From Bacteroidota bacterium (lineage in GTDB: Bacteria > Bacteroidota > Bacteroidia > Chitinophagales > Chitinophagaceae), in NCBI GenBank assembly GCA_016868815.1, contig VGFQ01000001.1, forward strand, positions 310,001-374,000: 64,000 nucleotides of DNA, in the 5' to 3' direction. Position 1 is the first letter of the stretch; each line of letters opens with the position of its first letter. The translations under genes and the position numbers were made by a program. Positions 29,419 to 39,495 of the stretch are shown one piece after another. The notes under the pieces are model-generated. The model searched no databases and was not told the DNA's origin. It was given only the letters and a program-made list of their open reading frames with translations.

Positions 29419-32400
29419 TCAGCCGGGCGCGGGCGCATGAAGACTCATATCTACCAACAGGGAGTGCACTGCCTCCATGCTCCTTACCCCTTCAAAGACG
29501 AGGGTGAAATGCTTGCCGGTCTGTTTTAGTCTGCCACGGTGCGTGGCCGTCTGTACATAGGTAAGAATAGACTGGAAGACGGGCGACTCGAAGTAGGGCG
29601 AGTCAGGATTACCGACAAACCAGCATCGGAGGTTGTCCAGCTTGAGGGTAAGCCGCTCAAAACCCAGCGAAACGCCGATTCGTCGGCATCGGACCGTCGT
29701 GAAGAGGTCTTCCACGCAATCCGGTACGGGCCCGAAACGGTCTTCCAGCTCCTGGTGGAAGGCCTGCAGGTCCTCCTCCCCCTCACAATTATCCAGGCGA
29801 TAATAGAGGGCGAGTCGTTCCGTGATACTCTCGACATAGTCGTCCGGAATCAGGATCTCTAGGTCCGTGTCAATGGTACAGTCTTTTACGAAGTCATCTT
29901 CCCGGCTGATCTCCGCTTGGAAGACTTCCCTGAACTCGGTCCGCTTCAGTTCGCGAATCGCCTCATCGAGGATCTTTTGATAGATCTCGAAGCCGATCTC
30001 GACCATGAAGCCGCTCTGCTCACCCCCAAGGATGTTGCCGGCGCCCCGGATATCTAGGTCACGCATAGCGATCTGAAAACCGCTGCCCAGATCGCTGTGC
30101 TGCTCTAGGGTCTGGAGCCGTTTGCGGGAATCCGCTGGTAGCAGGCCGATCGGAGGAGCCAGCAGATAGCAAAAAGCCTTGCGGTTACTTCGGCCGACGC
30201 GGCCACGAAGCTGATGCAGGTCGCTTAACCCAAAGTGATGGGCATTATTGATGATGATCGTATTGACGTTGGGAATGTCGACGCCGCTTTCGACGATGTT
30301 CGTACACACCAGGACATCATACGTCCGGTCGATGAAGTCGAGAATGCATTCCTCGAGGTCATGCCCTTCCATCTGCCCATGGGCAAAGCCGATCGACAGG
30401 TCAGGGCAGAGGGCTCCAAGGATGCCAGCCATCTCTGCCAAGCCCTGAACACGGTTGTGGATGAAGAACACTTGTCCGCCCCGCTCAGTCTCAAAATATA
30501 TGGCATCCCGGATCAGATCTTCCTGAAAGACGCGCACTTCTGTCTGGATAGACTGGCGGTTGGGCGGGGGCGTGTGGATAACGCTTAGGTCGCGAGCCCC
30601 CATGAGGCTGAACTGCAGGGTCCTGGGGATGGGCGTGGCCGTCAGCGTCAGACAGTCAACATCTGTCTTCAACGTCTTGATCTTTTCCTTGTGGCCCACG
30701 CCGAATTTCTGTTCCTCGTCGATCACCAGCAGTCCCAGCTCCTTGAACTTGACATCCTTGGCCAGCAAGGCATGGGTCCCGATGATAATATCAATCTCAC
30801 CTGATTCGAGCCTGCGGAAGGTGTCCTTCTTCTCTTTGGCCGACTTGAAGCGGTTGACATAATCGACCGTGACGGGGAAGTCTCGCAGGCGGTCACGGAA
30901 CGTCTTGTAGTGCTGGAGGGCGAGGATGGTGGTGGGAACGAGCACAGCGGCCTGTCGTCCGTCGAGGCAGGTCTTGAAGGCAGCCCTGACAGCCACCTCG
31001 GTCTTACCGAAGCCAACATCCCCACAAATCAGGCGATCCATCGGATGAGGACGTTCCATATCGGCCTTCACATCGGCGATGGCCTTGCCCTGGTCGGGTG
31101 TGTCTTCATAGAGGAAGGAGGCTTCCAGCTCCGTCTGCATATAGTTGTCCGGGGCATGGGCGAAGCCGGGGCTGGTCTTGCGCTCCGCATAGAGCTTGAT
31201 GAGGTCAAAGGCCACCTCTTTCACCCGTGCCTTGGTCTTTTCCTTGAGCTTCTGCCAGGCATCATGGCCGATCTTGTTGACCTTGGGCACATGCCCTTCC
31301 TTGCCACTGTACTTGGAGATCTTATGGAGCGAGTTGATATTGACATAGAGCACATCGTTGTCCCGGTACAGGATGCGTACTGCCTCCTGTTGTCGCCCAC
31401 CCATGTCTATCTTCTGCAGGCCGCTGTAGACGCCCACGCCATGCTCAATGTGCACGACGTAGTCGCCCGGCTGTAAGTCTTTGAGGGCCCGCATGGTCAG
31501 GGCCTTGCTCTTGTTATATGCCTGCTTGACCTTGAACTTATGGTAGCGTTGGAAGACCTGGTGGTCGGTGTAGCAGACCACCCGGTGTACTTCATCGATG
31601 AACCCTTCATGAATGGACACCGGCACGGGCAGGAAGGGGATGTCGGCGCCAAGGTCGTCAAAAATGCTATGCAGTCGTTCGAGCTGACGGGGGTTCTCTG
31701 CAAACAAATACAGACTATACCCTTTCGATGTGCAGGCTTGGAGGTCTTTGATCAAGAGGTCGAACTTCCGGTTGAAAGCTGGCTGGGGCTTGGTGTCATA
31801 TTCCTCCTGCAATGGCTGCCCCGGGAGTGAGGGGCGGTAGCCAAAGGAAGCGATCGGCCGCTGCAGGAAGCCCTGCTCGAGGTCTGCGGCATGGACAAAC
31901 CCATCCAGCTGTATGTCTGCCCGCATTGTGTCTTCGTCCTCGGAAGCAGCCGCCTCGGGTCCGGTGCGAGCAAAAAATGTGTGGATGGCTTCCAGCTCGT
32001 CGCTCCATTTGTCGAGCAGAAGGCCCCAGTCCTTCACCCAGAGGACCGTCCCGGTGGGCAAGAACGCTGTCAGCGGGATCTTAGGAGACCCATCAAAGCG
32101 CAGTTCAATATTGGGGATGATGCTGACCTGCAGCAGCTTGCGCTCGCTGAGCTGCGTCTCCGGATCAAAGATGCGGATCGAGTCAATCTCATTGCCAAAG
32201 AGTTCCAGCCGATAGGGCCGCTCGTTCCCAAAGGAGTAGATATCGAGGATCCCGCCGCGCATGGCAAACTGGCCCGGCTCATAGACAAAGTCGGTCCGGC
32301 GGAAGCCAAGCCCCACAAACCGCTCCAGCAGCCCGTCCACATCGAGCGTATCGTTGACTTTCAGGGAGAGGGTATGCCCCGACAGCGTGTCCGGCAAGAC

Positions 32401-32841
32401 GACCTTCTCTAAGAGGGCCTCCGGATAGGTCACCATGATCTTACGGTAACCCGGGGAGGCAAACCGGTTCAATGCCTCCGTCCGCAGCATGACATGGCTG
32501 CTGTTTAGTACGGCATAGTTGCGCGCTGCCTTGAAGGAGGAAGGGAAATAAAAGACGTCGAGTGCGCCGGTAAGGCTCTCTAGGGTGTTGTGGAAATAGG
32601 CAGCCTCCTCGGCATCGTTGAGCACAACGACGTGATGGAGTCTCGAGGCTGCAGGATCCCCACTCACCGCAGCCAACACAAAGCAAGCCGAACTGCCGGT
32701 TAGGCCGGAGAGCAGCATCCGACCGGCACCCGGACCAGCAAGGGCCTCTGCTACGCGTCCCGTTCGGGGATCGTTGCGATATTTGAGCAGCAAAGGCTCC
32801 AGGTTGGCCGCCGTGGACAAAGGACTATCCGTCGTTGACAT
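29419..32841 (-). CDS. mfd: Transcription-repair coupling factor
   Basis: 1140 residues, normal for Mfd, which removes stalled RNA polymerase and recruits UvrA. The N-terminal UvrB-like damage module includes YPEALLEKVV and FVYEPGQFAMRGGILDIYSF. The polymerase-interaction domain has LQPGDYVVHIEHGVGVYSGL. The RecG-like motor has Walker A GDVGFGKTEVA near residue 610, VIDEEQKFGVGHKE near 708, and LTATPIPRTLQFS. The open frame extends upstream to 33204, but that part overlaps the divergent gene; the ATG at 32841 (MSTTDSPLS) fits both the family and the promoter box at 32856. Confidence 0.95.
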   Translation of the reverse strand: MSTTDSPLSTAANLEPLLLKYRNDPRTGRVAEALAGPGAGRMLLSGLTGSSACFVLAAVSGDPAASRLHHVVVLNDAEEAAYFHNTLESLTGALDVFYFPSSFKAARNYAVLNSSHVMLRTEALNRFASPGYRKIMVTYPEALLEKVVLPDTLSGHTLSLKVNDTLDVDGLLERFVGLGFRRTDFVYEPGQFAMRGGILDIYSFGNERPYRLELFGNEIDSIRIFDPETQLSERKLLQVSIIPNIELRFDGSPKIPLTAFLPTGTVLWVKDWGLLLDKWSDELEAIHTFFARTGPEAAASEDEDTMRADIQLDGFVHAADLEQGFLQRPIASFGYRPSLPGQPLQEEYDTKPQPAFNRKFDLLIKDLQACTSKGYSLYLFAENPRQLERLHSIFDDLGADIPFLPVPVSIHEGFIDEVHRVVCYTDHQVFQRYHKFKVKQAYNKSKALTMRALKDLQPGDYVVHIEHGVGVYSGLQKIDMGGRQQEAVRILYRDNDVLYVNINSLHKISKYSGKEGHVPKVNKIGHDAWQKLKEKTKARVKEVAFDLIKLYAERKTSPGFAHAPDNYMQTELEASFLYEDTPDQGKAIADVKADMERPHPMDRLICGDVGFGKTEVAVRAAFKTCLDGRQAAVLVPTTILALQHYKTFRDRLRDFPVTVDYVNRFKSAKEKKDTFRRLESGEIDIIIGTHALLAKDVKFKELGLLVIDEEQKFGVGHKEKIKTLKTDVDCLTLTATPIPRTLQFSLMGARDLSVIHTPPPNRQSIQTEVRVFQEDLIRDAIYFETERGGQVFFIHNRVQGLAEMAGILGALCPDLSIGFAHGQMEGHDLEECILDFIDRTYDVLVCTNIVESGVDIPNVNTIIINNAHHFGLSDLHQLRGRVGRSNRKAFCYLLAPPIGLLPADSRKRLQTLEQHSDLGSGFQIAMRDLDIRGAGNILGGEQSGFMVEIGFEIYQKILDEAIRELKRTEFREVFQAEISREDDFVKDCTIDTDLEILIPDDYVESITERLALYYRLDNCEGEEDLQAFHQELEDRFGPVPDCVEDLFTTVRCRRIGVSLGFERLTLKLDNLRCWFVGNPDSPYFESPVFQSILTYVQTATHRGRLKQTGKHFTLVFEGVRSMEAVHSLLVDMSLHAPAPG

Positions 32842-32855
32842 GGACAAAACGCCGG

Positions 32856-32863
32856 CAAAGATA
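32856..32863 (-). promoter_or_regulatory. -7 box of mfd
   Basis: On the minus strand TATCTTTG, an exact TAnnTTTG match, 14 bases from the ATG. It supports the short mfd start over the longer open frame. Confidence 0.5.
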
Positions 32864-32915
32864 CATGGCTTCCCCCTGCTGCGGATGGCCAGCGAGAGAT
32901 GTGTCTGCCAAGCTG

Positions 32916-32923
32916 TACTTTTA
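32916..32923 (+). promoter_or_regulatory. -7-like box of the type IX-secreted protein gene
   Basis: TACTTTTA, one mismatch from TAnnTTTG, 18 bases before the ATG at 32942 and 6 before an alternative ATG at 32930. Confidence 0.35.
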
Positions 32924-32941
32924 CAAAATATGCCTAAGACT

Positions 32942-35842
32942 ATGCCTCCATACCGCTCATCCCTCCAGTCCTGGGCCCTCGCCAGCTTGGCTGCCGCCTT
33001 GATCTCGGTCCTGCTATGGACTGCACCCACACATGCCCCCAGACTCCCCCGGCGTACCTCTGTCGTCCAGGAAGGGTGTGTAGAAGCGGAAGGCGGGCAT
33101 CTGAGAGATTTGAGGGAATGGAAACTCATGCGCGACCCCGTCACCGGCAGGATACCGGAAGGCATCCTGGCACTCGAGATGCAATGGGTGAGGCGGATGC
33201 CCATCCGTGGCCAGCTCAGTCAAGGGTCTACAACCCTCGCAGGGACTTTCTTCACCAACACCTACTACCCCGTGGGGCCCTCACAAAATGGAGGACGGAC
33301 GCGCGGCTTCGCATTCGACATCCGCTACAACGACGGCACTAACCGCGTCATGCTGGCCGGAGGCATCAATGGCGGCATCTTCCGCAGTGTCAACGGCGGG
33401 CAGACCTGGACCTTCGTACACCCTGTCAATGAGATCCGCAGCGTCTCCTGCTTCGCACAAGACCCCCGGCCTGGCTTTCAAGATACCTGGTATGCCGGGA
33501 CGGGGGAGTCCCTGGGCGTATCTGCATCAGAAAAGGGCAGCTTCGTCAGTGGCAACGGCATCTTCAAGTCCACCGACAACGGACTCACCTGGACCAAACT
33601 GGCTTCCACCGCCGATGACGACCCGGCTACCATCAACTTCTTCGATGTGGTCACGCGCCTCGCCGTACACCCGGTGACAGGCCATGTGTATGCTGCCATC
33701 TGGCAACGCATCGTCCGAACCGCCGACGGCGGTGCCACCTGGACCACCATCATAGGATCACCCACGTCCACAAACGTCAGGCGGGGGGTGACCGATGTGA
33801 TGATCAACAAGGCTGGCACCCGCCTCTTTGCCGCCTTTTCCGGACGCAACCCAGACCGTGCCTTTACCGGCGTCTGGACATCCACCACCGGCAACGCCGG
33901 CAGCTGGAACCGTATGGCCGGCGGACTCAGCGGACAGACAGACTCCATCCCGGGATGGCGGGCGTATAACAACACCAGTATAGACGATGATGGCGAATAC
34001 AGCGCCGGCTGGGGTCGCATCGTCTTCGGACTGGCCCCCTCCAACCAGGATCTGATGTACGTGCTGGTGATGAACGGTGAAAACGCCGAAGATGGCCTGT
34101 CGGAAGCTGACCTCTACCGCTGCGACATGGGCGGATTTCCAAGCTTCAACTGGACCAACGTCTCCGCTGGCCTCAGCGCCCAGATGAAGAATGGCACCAC
34201 AACAGAAGACACCTGGTACGATGGCCAGCGAAATGGCTACAACATGACCATCGCCGTCCACCCCACACAGCCAAACATCGTGTTTGTAGGAGGGACGAAT
34301 CTATACCGCTCCAACAACGGATTCGGCACGGCCGCCAACACGACTTTCATCGGCGGCTATGAATCCAACACCTATGACGATCCCGACTATGTGAGCCATC
34401 CAGACATCCACCACCTCGCCTTTGACCCCACCAACGCCAACCGCATGGTAGTGGCCTCAGATGGAGGACTGATCTACACCAACAATGCGACAGCGACAAA
34501 GGTGCGCTGGTCCAACCTCAACAACCAATACCAGACCTTCCAGTATTATCATGTCGGGATCGACCCGGTGCCAGGCACCCGCAACTTCTTTGGTGGCACG
34601 CAAGACAACGGGACCTCATTCCGAGACATTACAGGCATGCTGCCAGGTGCACTGCCTGACTCTAACGACCATTATCTCCTGATCGGCGGAGACGGAGGGC
34701 AAGTCGGCATCACATCCAAGAACGGCCAGGGCCGACAGTTCCTCTATGGCGCCTCTCAGAATGGGAACCTCTTCCGCGTCAAGCTATTTCCCCCATTCGA
34801 CAATACCTTCTATACGTTTATAAAGCCTACCAACGCCGGGGATGGAGAGTTTATTACTTACTTCCACCTCGACGAAGACAATACTGAAAACCTCTACTTC
34901 GTCAGTACCGACACCATCTTCCGGACATCCTCCGCCTCCACCGTCACCCGGAATACGGGCTGGACAACCCTGACAGGAGCAGCCGGCTTCATGAATGGCA
35001 ACATTTATGCCATGGCCACCACCCGCGGCACCTACAAGACCTCCAACTACCTGTTCGCTGGCACAGACGAAGGCAAGGTTTACCGGTTCCGGGACCCAGC
35101 TAACTTCAACGCCGGCGCAATCCCAGACAATATCACCCCACCCGGCATCACGGCAGGCTCCGTCGTCAGCGACATCGCAGTCAACCCCAGAAACCATGAC
35201 ACGCTCCTGGTGGTGGCCTCCAACTATAACATCCCTAGCATCTTCTGGACAGGCAATGCCACGGCTGCCAACCCCACCTGGCAGGTAGTTGAAGGAAACC
35301 TCACCGTCCCCTCCGTACGCAGCTGCGCCGTCGTGGCTACCCGCCTCGGCGTAGAATACTATGTAGGCACCTCCACCGGGCTGTTTAGTACGAATGCCCT
35401 CAACGGCAGCTCCACCGTCTGGTCCAGGGAAGTCGGCGGGCCGATGAATACCGCCATCGTCAACTCCCTCGCCTACCGCTGGCAGGATAACACACTGCTC
35501 ATCGGCACCCACGGCAACGGCATGTTCGTCACGTACATCGGCAACGCCATCAACCTCACCACCTCTATCAACGACCCTGTCCGGAACGATCCCGGCTTCA
35601 TCCGGTCCGTCTACCCCAACCCCACCCGCGGCCCTGTATACTTCACCGTGGGCGACAAGACCCATATCCGCAAAGTCAGGGTCCAGGTCACCAACCTCGC
35701 CGGACAGTTGGTGGTCGACCGAACCGAAAACTACCGCGATGGCAGCATCGACCTCTCCAGACTGCCGCGGGGCGCCTTCATCCTAACCCTCACCAGCCCC
35801 GACAGACGCTGGCAGCATACGACACAGATCGTCAAAAATTGA
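32942..35842 (+). CDS. Secreted sortilin/BNR-repeat protein with type IX secretion sorting domain
   Basis: 966 residues. A signal peptide (SWALASLAAALISVLLWTA, cut after THA) precedes a beta-propeller region with repeats of the Asp/Asn-Gly-Gly-x-Thr-Trp kind: SVNGGQTWTF, STDNGLTWTKL and TADGGATWTTI. The last ~75 residues (SVYPNPTRGPVYFTV to TTQIVKN) are a typical type IX secretion C-terminal sorting domain, so the protein should cross the outer membrane and be anchored or released. Function unknown; such propellers occur in surface adhesins and glycan-acting proteins. The frame opens at 32774, but the signal peptide fixes the start at 32942 or 32930. Divergent from mfd. Confidence 0.88.
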   Translation: MPPYRSSLQSWALASLAAALISVLLWTAPTHAPRLPRRTSVVQEGCVEAEGGHLRDLREWKLMRDPVTGRIPEGILALEMQWVRRMPIRGQLSQGSTTLAGTFFTNTYYPVGPSQNGGRTRGFAFDIRYNDGTNRVMLAGGINGGIFRSVNGGQTWTFVHPVNEIRSVSCFAQDPRPGFQDTWYAGTGESLGVSASEKGSFVSGNGIFKSTDNGLTWTKLASTADDDPATINFFDVVTRLAVHPVTGHVYAAIWQRIVRTADGGATWTTIIGSPTSTNVRRGVTDVMINKAGTRLFAAFSGRNPDRAFTGVWTSTTGNAGSWNRMAGGLSGQTDSIPGWRAYNNTSIDDDGEYSAGWGRIVFGLAPSNQDLMYVLVMNGENAEDGLSEADLYRCDMGGFPSFNWTNVSAGLSAQMKNGTTTEDTWYDGQRNGYNMTIAVHPTQPNIVFVGGTNLYRSNNGFGTAANTTFIGGYESNTYDDPDYVSHPDIHHLAFDPTNANRMVVASDGGLIYTNNATATKVRWSNLNNQYQTFQYYHVGIDPVPGTRNFFGGTQDNGTSFRDITGMLPGALPDSNDHYLLIGGDGGQVGITSKNGQGRQFLYGASQNGNLFRVKLFPPFDNTFYTFIKPTNAGDGEFITYFHLDEDNTENLYFVSTDTIFRTSSASTVTRNTGWTTLTGAAGFMNGNIYAMATTRGTYKTSNYLFAGTDEGKVYRFRDPANFNAGAIPDNITPPGITAGSVVSDIAVNPRNHDTLLVVASNYNIPSIFWTGNATAANPTWQVVEGNLTVPSVRSCAVVATRLGVEYYVGTSTGLFSTNALNGSSTVWSREVGGPMNTAIVNSLAYRWQDNTLLIGTHGNGMFVTYIGNAINLTTSINDPVRNDPGFIRSVYPNPTRGPVYFTVGDKTHIRKVRVQVTNLAGQLVVDRTENYRDGSIDLSRLPRGAFILTLTSPDRRWQHTTQIVKN

Positions 35843-35895
35843 GGTACGTTCGCCAGACTGGCTATCGAACATGACAGGCATAAGATCTTTCCCCT

Positions 35896-36657
35896 ATGCT
35901 CGTCTTTGCAAAACTGGTAGGACTGCTCCTGAACCCCGTACTGTGGCTGGTACTACTGCTTATTGGGTCTGCCAGCGCCCGCCAGGCGAAGGCCAGAAGA
36001 CGCCTGTTGGCAGCAGCCCTTGCCACGGCATTGCTGTTTTCCAATGGATGGATCGCAAAAAATGCCACCGCCTGGTACCAGTCGAAGCCACTGCCCATGC
36101 GTCCCGGTGAGCAATACGAAGCCTGCATCCTGCTCTCAGGAATGGCAGGCTACGACGAGAAAGACCTGCAAGGCTATTTCTCGTCCTCCGCCGACCGCTT
36201 CATACAAACTCTACGGCTCTACCAACAACGACACGTGAAAAAAATCATCGTCACGGGCGGCCAGGGAAATCCCTTTGCAAGAGTAAAACTGAAGGAAAGC
36301 GACTTCCTGGTGCATACGCTACTGGAGATGGGATTGCCAGCCAGAGACATCGTCAATGAACGCCAAGCGAGAAATACCATGGAAAATGCGGCCAACACAA
36401 AACGTTTACTCAACGCCATGCACATCAAAGGACCTGTCGTGCTGATCACATCTGCCGTGCACATGCCGCGGGCACTGAAAAATTTCAGGGTCGCGGGAAT
36501 AGCCGTGCGACCCTTCCCCTGCGACTATGCCGTCAAGCCAGGCGGCTCCCGCTTCACCTGGCAAAGCCTGCTGCCGACATCCGATGCATTCCAGCAATGG
36601 CACAGGCTGCTCCAGGAGATGACAGGCATGGCCTTTCTATGGCTCAAGGGAAGCTAA
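35896..36657 (+). CDS. YdcF/ElyC-family (DUF218) membrane protein
   Basis: 253 residues. Two N-terminal hydrophobic helices (LLLNPVLWLVLLLIGSA and LLAAALATALLFSNGWIA) anchor a DUF218 domain beginning ACILLSGMAGYDE and continuing with KKIIVTGGQGNP, NERQARNTMENA (the conserved acidic/Asn region) and VLITSAVHMPRAL. Family members such as ElyC affect envelope polysaccharide and peptidoglycan precursor balance; the biochemical activity is not settled. It lies alone, convergent with glyS. Confidence 0.87.
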   Translation: MLVFAKLVGLLLNPVLWLVLLLIGSASARQAKARRRLLAAALATALLFSNGWIAKNATAWYQSKPLPMRPGEQYEACILLSGMAGYDEKDLQGYFSSSADRFIQTLRLYQQRHVKKIIVTGGQGNPFARVKLKESDFLVHTLLEMGLPARDIVNERQARNTMENAANTKRLLNAMHIKGPVVLITSAVHMPRALKNFRVAGIAVRPFPCDYAVKPGGSRFTWQSLLPTSDAFQQWHRLLQEMTGMAFLWLKGS

Positions 36658-36669
36658 CACTGCCAGGGG

Positions 36670-38115
36670 TTAGCGTAGCTGCGCCGACACTGTGTCTCTG
36701 ACCATGGCGATAGGGATGCGGTGCTGCTGCATACCATCCCGGTCGCGGATCGTCACCGTCCCGTCCTCTTTACTCTGATGGTCTATCGTGATACAGAAAG
36801 GTGTGCCGAGGGCATCCATACGCCGATAGCGCTTTCCGATGGTATCCTTCTCCTCATAAAAGCAGGAGAACTCAGAGCGACACTGCGCCAGGATGTCGCG
36901 GGCAATCTCCGGCAAGCCATCCTTCTTCACGAGGGGTAGGATGGCCAGCTTGATCGGCGCGAGCTTCGGGGGGATGCGTAATACCGTACGACTGTCCTCG
37001 CGGCCATCCTCCTTCGTCCAGCGCTCCTCCGCATAGGCATGAGATAGGGTGAGCAGGAACATACGATCCAGGCCGATGGACGTCTCAATGACGTACGGCA
37101 CATAGTTCTGATTGATCTCGGTATCGAAATATTGCAGCTTCTTACCGCTGTAGCGCTGGTGGCTGGAGAGGTCGAAGTCGGTGCGGGAATGGATGCCTTC
37201 CACCTCCTTCCAACCGATGGGAAAGGCGTATTCGATGTCGACGGCAGCATCGGCATAATGCGCGAGCTTGACATGGTCGTGAAACCGGTAGTGCTCAGCA
37301 GAAAATCCCAACCCCGTGTGCCACTGCATACGGGCTTCTTTCCAGTAAGCGTACCACTCGCGTTGCGTGCCGGGCCGGATGAAGAACTGCATCTCCATCT
37401 GCTCGAACTCGCGCATGCGGAAGATGAACTGCCGGGCGACGATCTCGTTGCGGAAGGCCTTTCCGATCTGTGCGATGCCGAAAGGAACTTTCATCCTGGC
37501 TGTCTTCTGGACATTGAGGAAGTTGACAAAGATGCCTTGTGCCGTCTCGGGGCGGAGATAGATCTGCTCTGCCTCCCCGGCGACGGAGCCGAGCTGGGTG
37601 GAGAACATGAGGTTGAACTGCCGGACATCCGTCCAATCAGACGTACCGCTGACGGAACACTGGATGCCCCGGGAGAGAATCAACTGTTTGAGGCCGTCCA
37701 GGTCGTTGTCGGCCAGGAGTCGGTCCATCTCCGAGATGAGCAGGTCCGCCCCTGACACATCTCCCTTAGAACGAAGCCCTTCTGCATGGGCCTCCAGGAG
37801 ATGGTCGACGCGGTAGCGCTTCTTACTGTCCCGGTTGTCAATCATCGGGTCGCTGAAGTTGTCGATATGTCCCGAAGCCTTCCAGGTGGTAGGATGCATG
37901 AAGATGGCCGCGTCAATCCCGACGATGTTATCGTGCATACGGGTCATGGCATGCCACCACTGGTCTCTGATGTTGCGCTTGAGCTCGCAACCCCAGGGAC
38001 CGTAGTCGTATACGGCACTCAGTCCATCGTAGATCTCACTGGAGGGAAAGACAAAGCCGTACTCCTTGGCATGGGAGATGATGGCTTGGAAACGATTTGG
38101 GTCATTATGCGTCAT
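36670..38115 (-). CDS. glyS: Glycyl-tRNA synthetase (single-chain, class II)
   Basis: 481 residues of the alpha2-type GlyRS found in Bacteroidota, archaea and eukaryotes. It has SSEIYDGLSAVYDYGPWGCE at the N-terminus, QIYLRPETAQGIFVNF, motif 2 residues FRNE followed by REFEQME, and the motif 3 region YVIETSIGLDRM. The C-terminus is the usual anticodon-binding fold. The frame is open to 38307, but the ATG at 38115 (MTHNDPNRF) gives the family N-terminus. It is downstream of dtd-mazG with a 71-base gap and may be co-transcribed. Confidence 0.95.
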   Translation of the reverse strand: MTHNDPNRFQAIISHAKEYGFVFPSSEIYDGLSAVYDYGPWGCELKRNIRDQWWHAMTRMHDNIVGIDAAIFMHPTTWKASGHIDNFSDPMIDNRDSKKRYRVDHLLEAHAEGLRSKGDVSGADLLISEMDRLLADNDLDGLKQLILSRGIQCSVSGTSDWTDVRQFNLMFSTQLGSVAGEAEQIYLRPETAQGIFVNFLNVQKTARMKVPFGIAQIGKAFRNEIVARQFIFRMREFEQMEMQFFIRPGTQREWYAYWKEARMQWHTGLGFSAEHYRFHDHVKLAHYADAAVDIEYAFPIGWKEVEGIHSRTDFDLSSHQRYSGKKLQYFDTEINQNYVPYVIETSIGLDRMFLLTLSHAYAEERWTKEDGREDSRTVLRIPPKLAPIKLAILPLVKKDGLPEIARDILAQCRSEFSCFYEEKDTIGKRYRRMDALGTPFCITIDHQSKEDGTVTIRDRDGMQQHRIPIAMVRDTVSAQLR

Positions 38116-38186
38116 GGCGCGCAAAGCTACCGAAAATGCAGGATGGGGAGGGCAATCCGCCGTTACATCAGCAGCGACATTCCCCT

Positions 38187-38552
38187 TTAGAGCTTGGGAT
38201 TCTCCCGATGGCGGGTGGCATCGCGGTGCGACTTCTTCTCGAAATTTTCTTGCAGCGCTTGCGTGAGGTCCACACCCGTCTGATTGGCCAGGCAGAGGAG
38301 CACCCACAGCACATCTGCCATCTCATCAGAGAGCGAACGGCCCAGCTCGGAGGATTTGAACGACTGGTCGCCATAGGTCCGGGCCATGATGCGTGCCAGC
38401 TCACCCACCTCTTCTGTCAGTATGGCCATGTTGGTTAGCTCGCTGAAGTATCGGACGCCCACCGAACAGATCCACTCGTCGACCCGCAGCTGTGCCTCCC
38501 GAAGCGTCATCTCCGACCCTGCTGGCAGGGCATCCGTCAAGATCTCTTTCAT
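38187..38552 (-). CDS. MazG-like nucleotide pyrophosphohydrolase
   Basis: 121 residues. The all-alpha NTP pyrophosphohydrolase fold is shown by LTEEVGELARIMAR (EExxE metal site) and SDEMADVLWVLLCLANQTGVDL (the ExxD motif). It would hydrolyse non-canonical or excess (d)NTPs to monophosphates. Start ATG at 38552 overlaps the dtd stop as ATGA, so the two proofreading or house-cleaning enzymes are translationally coupled. Confidence 0.88.
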   Translation of the reverse strand: MKEILTDALPAGSEMTLREAQLRVDEWICSVGVRYFSELTNMAILTEEVGELARIMARTYGDQSFKSSELGRSLSDEMADVLWVLLCLANQTGVDLTQALQENFEKKSHRDATRHRENPKL

Positions 38553-39001
38553 TCCCTGTTTTTTGTATCTACCCAAATGGTCACAGGTCCGTCGTTCACC
38601 AGACTGACCTGCATGTCAGCACCAAAGAGGCCGGTAGCGACGGGCTTCCCCAGCTCCCTGCCAAGCTCCTGGACCATCTGCTCATACAATGGCTCTGCCA
38701 ACGCTGGCTTTGAGGCCCTGAGATAAGAGGGACGATTCCCTTTTTGGGTCGATGCCATCAGGGTGAACTGGCTGACCAGCAGGATCCCACCGCCGACGTC
38801 TACGACAGATAAGTTCATCACCCCCTCCACATCTGAGAAGATACGGAGACCGACAATCTTCCGGCACAGCCAGGATATATCTTCGGCCCCATCTGCGTCT
38901 TCAATGCCGAGCAAGACCATCAACCCGAGCCCCACTTCTCCCCGCGGTACACCGTTTGCTGTGACAGAGGCATGGCTGACCCGCTGGATGACGGCCCTCA
39001 T
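38549..39001 (-). CDS. dtd: D-aminoacyl-tRNA deacylase
   Basis: 150 residues, full family length. It removes D-amino acids (and glycine mischarged on tRNA-Ala) from tRNA. It shows MRAVIQRVSHASVT at the N-terminus, VSQFTLMAST (the SQFTL active-site motif), and DGPVTIWVD with the Gly-cis-Pro motif. It is divergent from arfB 34 bases away and upstream of mazG and glyS, a translation-quality cluster. Confidence 0.95.
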   Translation of the reverse strand: MRAVIQRVSHASVTANGVPRGEVGLGLMVLLGIEDADGAEDISWLCRKIVGLRIFSDVEGVMNLSVVDVGGGILLVSQFTLMASTQKGNRPSYLRASKPALAEPLYEQMVQELGRELGKPVATGLFGADMQVSLVNDGPVTIWVDTKNRE

Positions 39002-39035
39002 ATTGTGGGGGATCTAAATTGAGTATTTTCAAACC

Positions 39036-39449
39036 ATGAAGATAGACATTGGCCCGGAGATGTACTTTCGGTTCTCCCGCTCCGGAGGCAAGGGGGGCCA
39101 GCATGTCAACAAGGTCGAAACCCGCGTGGAAGGTTACTGGAATCCGGCACAATCTACGTTGCTGACACAAGAGCAGCGACAGCGGCTACTGCAAAAAATG
39201 GCCCAATACCAGAATGCAGAAGGTGCACTCATCGTACGCGCGCAGTCGTTCCGAACGCAGCTTGAAAACCGGCTGGAAGCCATCCGAAAGATGAACAGCT
39301 GGATAGCCCAAGCCCTGCATCGAAAGAAAGCACGCATTGCCACCCAGCCATCTGCCGCCTCCAAGCGCAGGAGGATGGAGGAAAAACATCGCTTAGCCAG
39401 CAAGAAAAGTATGAGAAGATCCAACAATGGAAGGGAAGAAGAAAGCTGA
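39036..39449 (+). CDS. arfB: Peptidyl-tRNA hydrolase ArfB (ribosome rescue)
   Basis: 137 residues with a single RF1-type catalytic domain: FSRSGGKGGQHVNKVETRVE contains the GGQ motif. The C-terminal tail (about residues 95-137) is rich in Lys and Arg, as needed to enter the mRNA channel of a stalled ribosome. It releases the peptide from ribosomes lacking a stop codon. Divergent from dtd; convergent with the hypothetical gene at 39496. Confidence 0.92.
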   Translation: MKIDIGPEMYFRFSRSGGKGGQHVNKVETRVEGYWNPAQSTLLTQEQRQRLLQKMAQYQNAEGALIVRAQSFRTQLENRLEAIRKMNSWIAQALHRKKARIATQPSAASKRRRMEEKHRLASKKSMRRSNNGREEES

Positions 39450-39495
39450 CGAGAGTTCATCTCCATCCTGCCAAACACATCATCCGCGGCGACAA

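Noticed and set aside
32842..33204. A 121-residue N-terminal extension of Mfd
   Set aside because: It overlaps the divergent secreted-protein gene and has no Mfd similarity; the promoter box at 32856-32863 also lies inside it.
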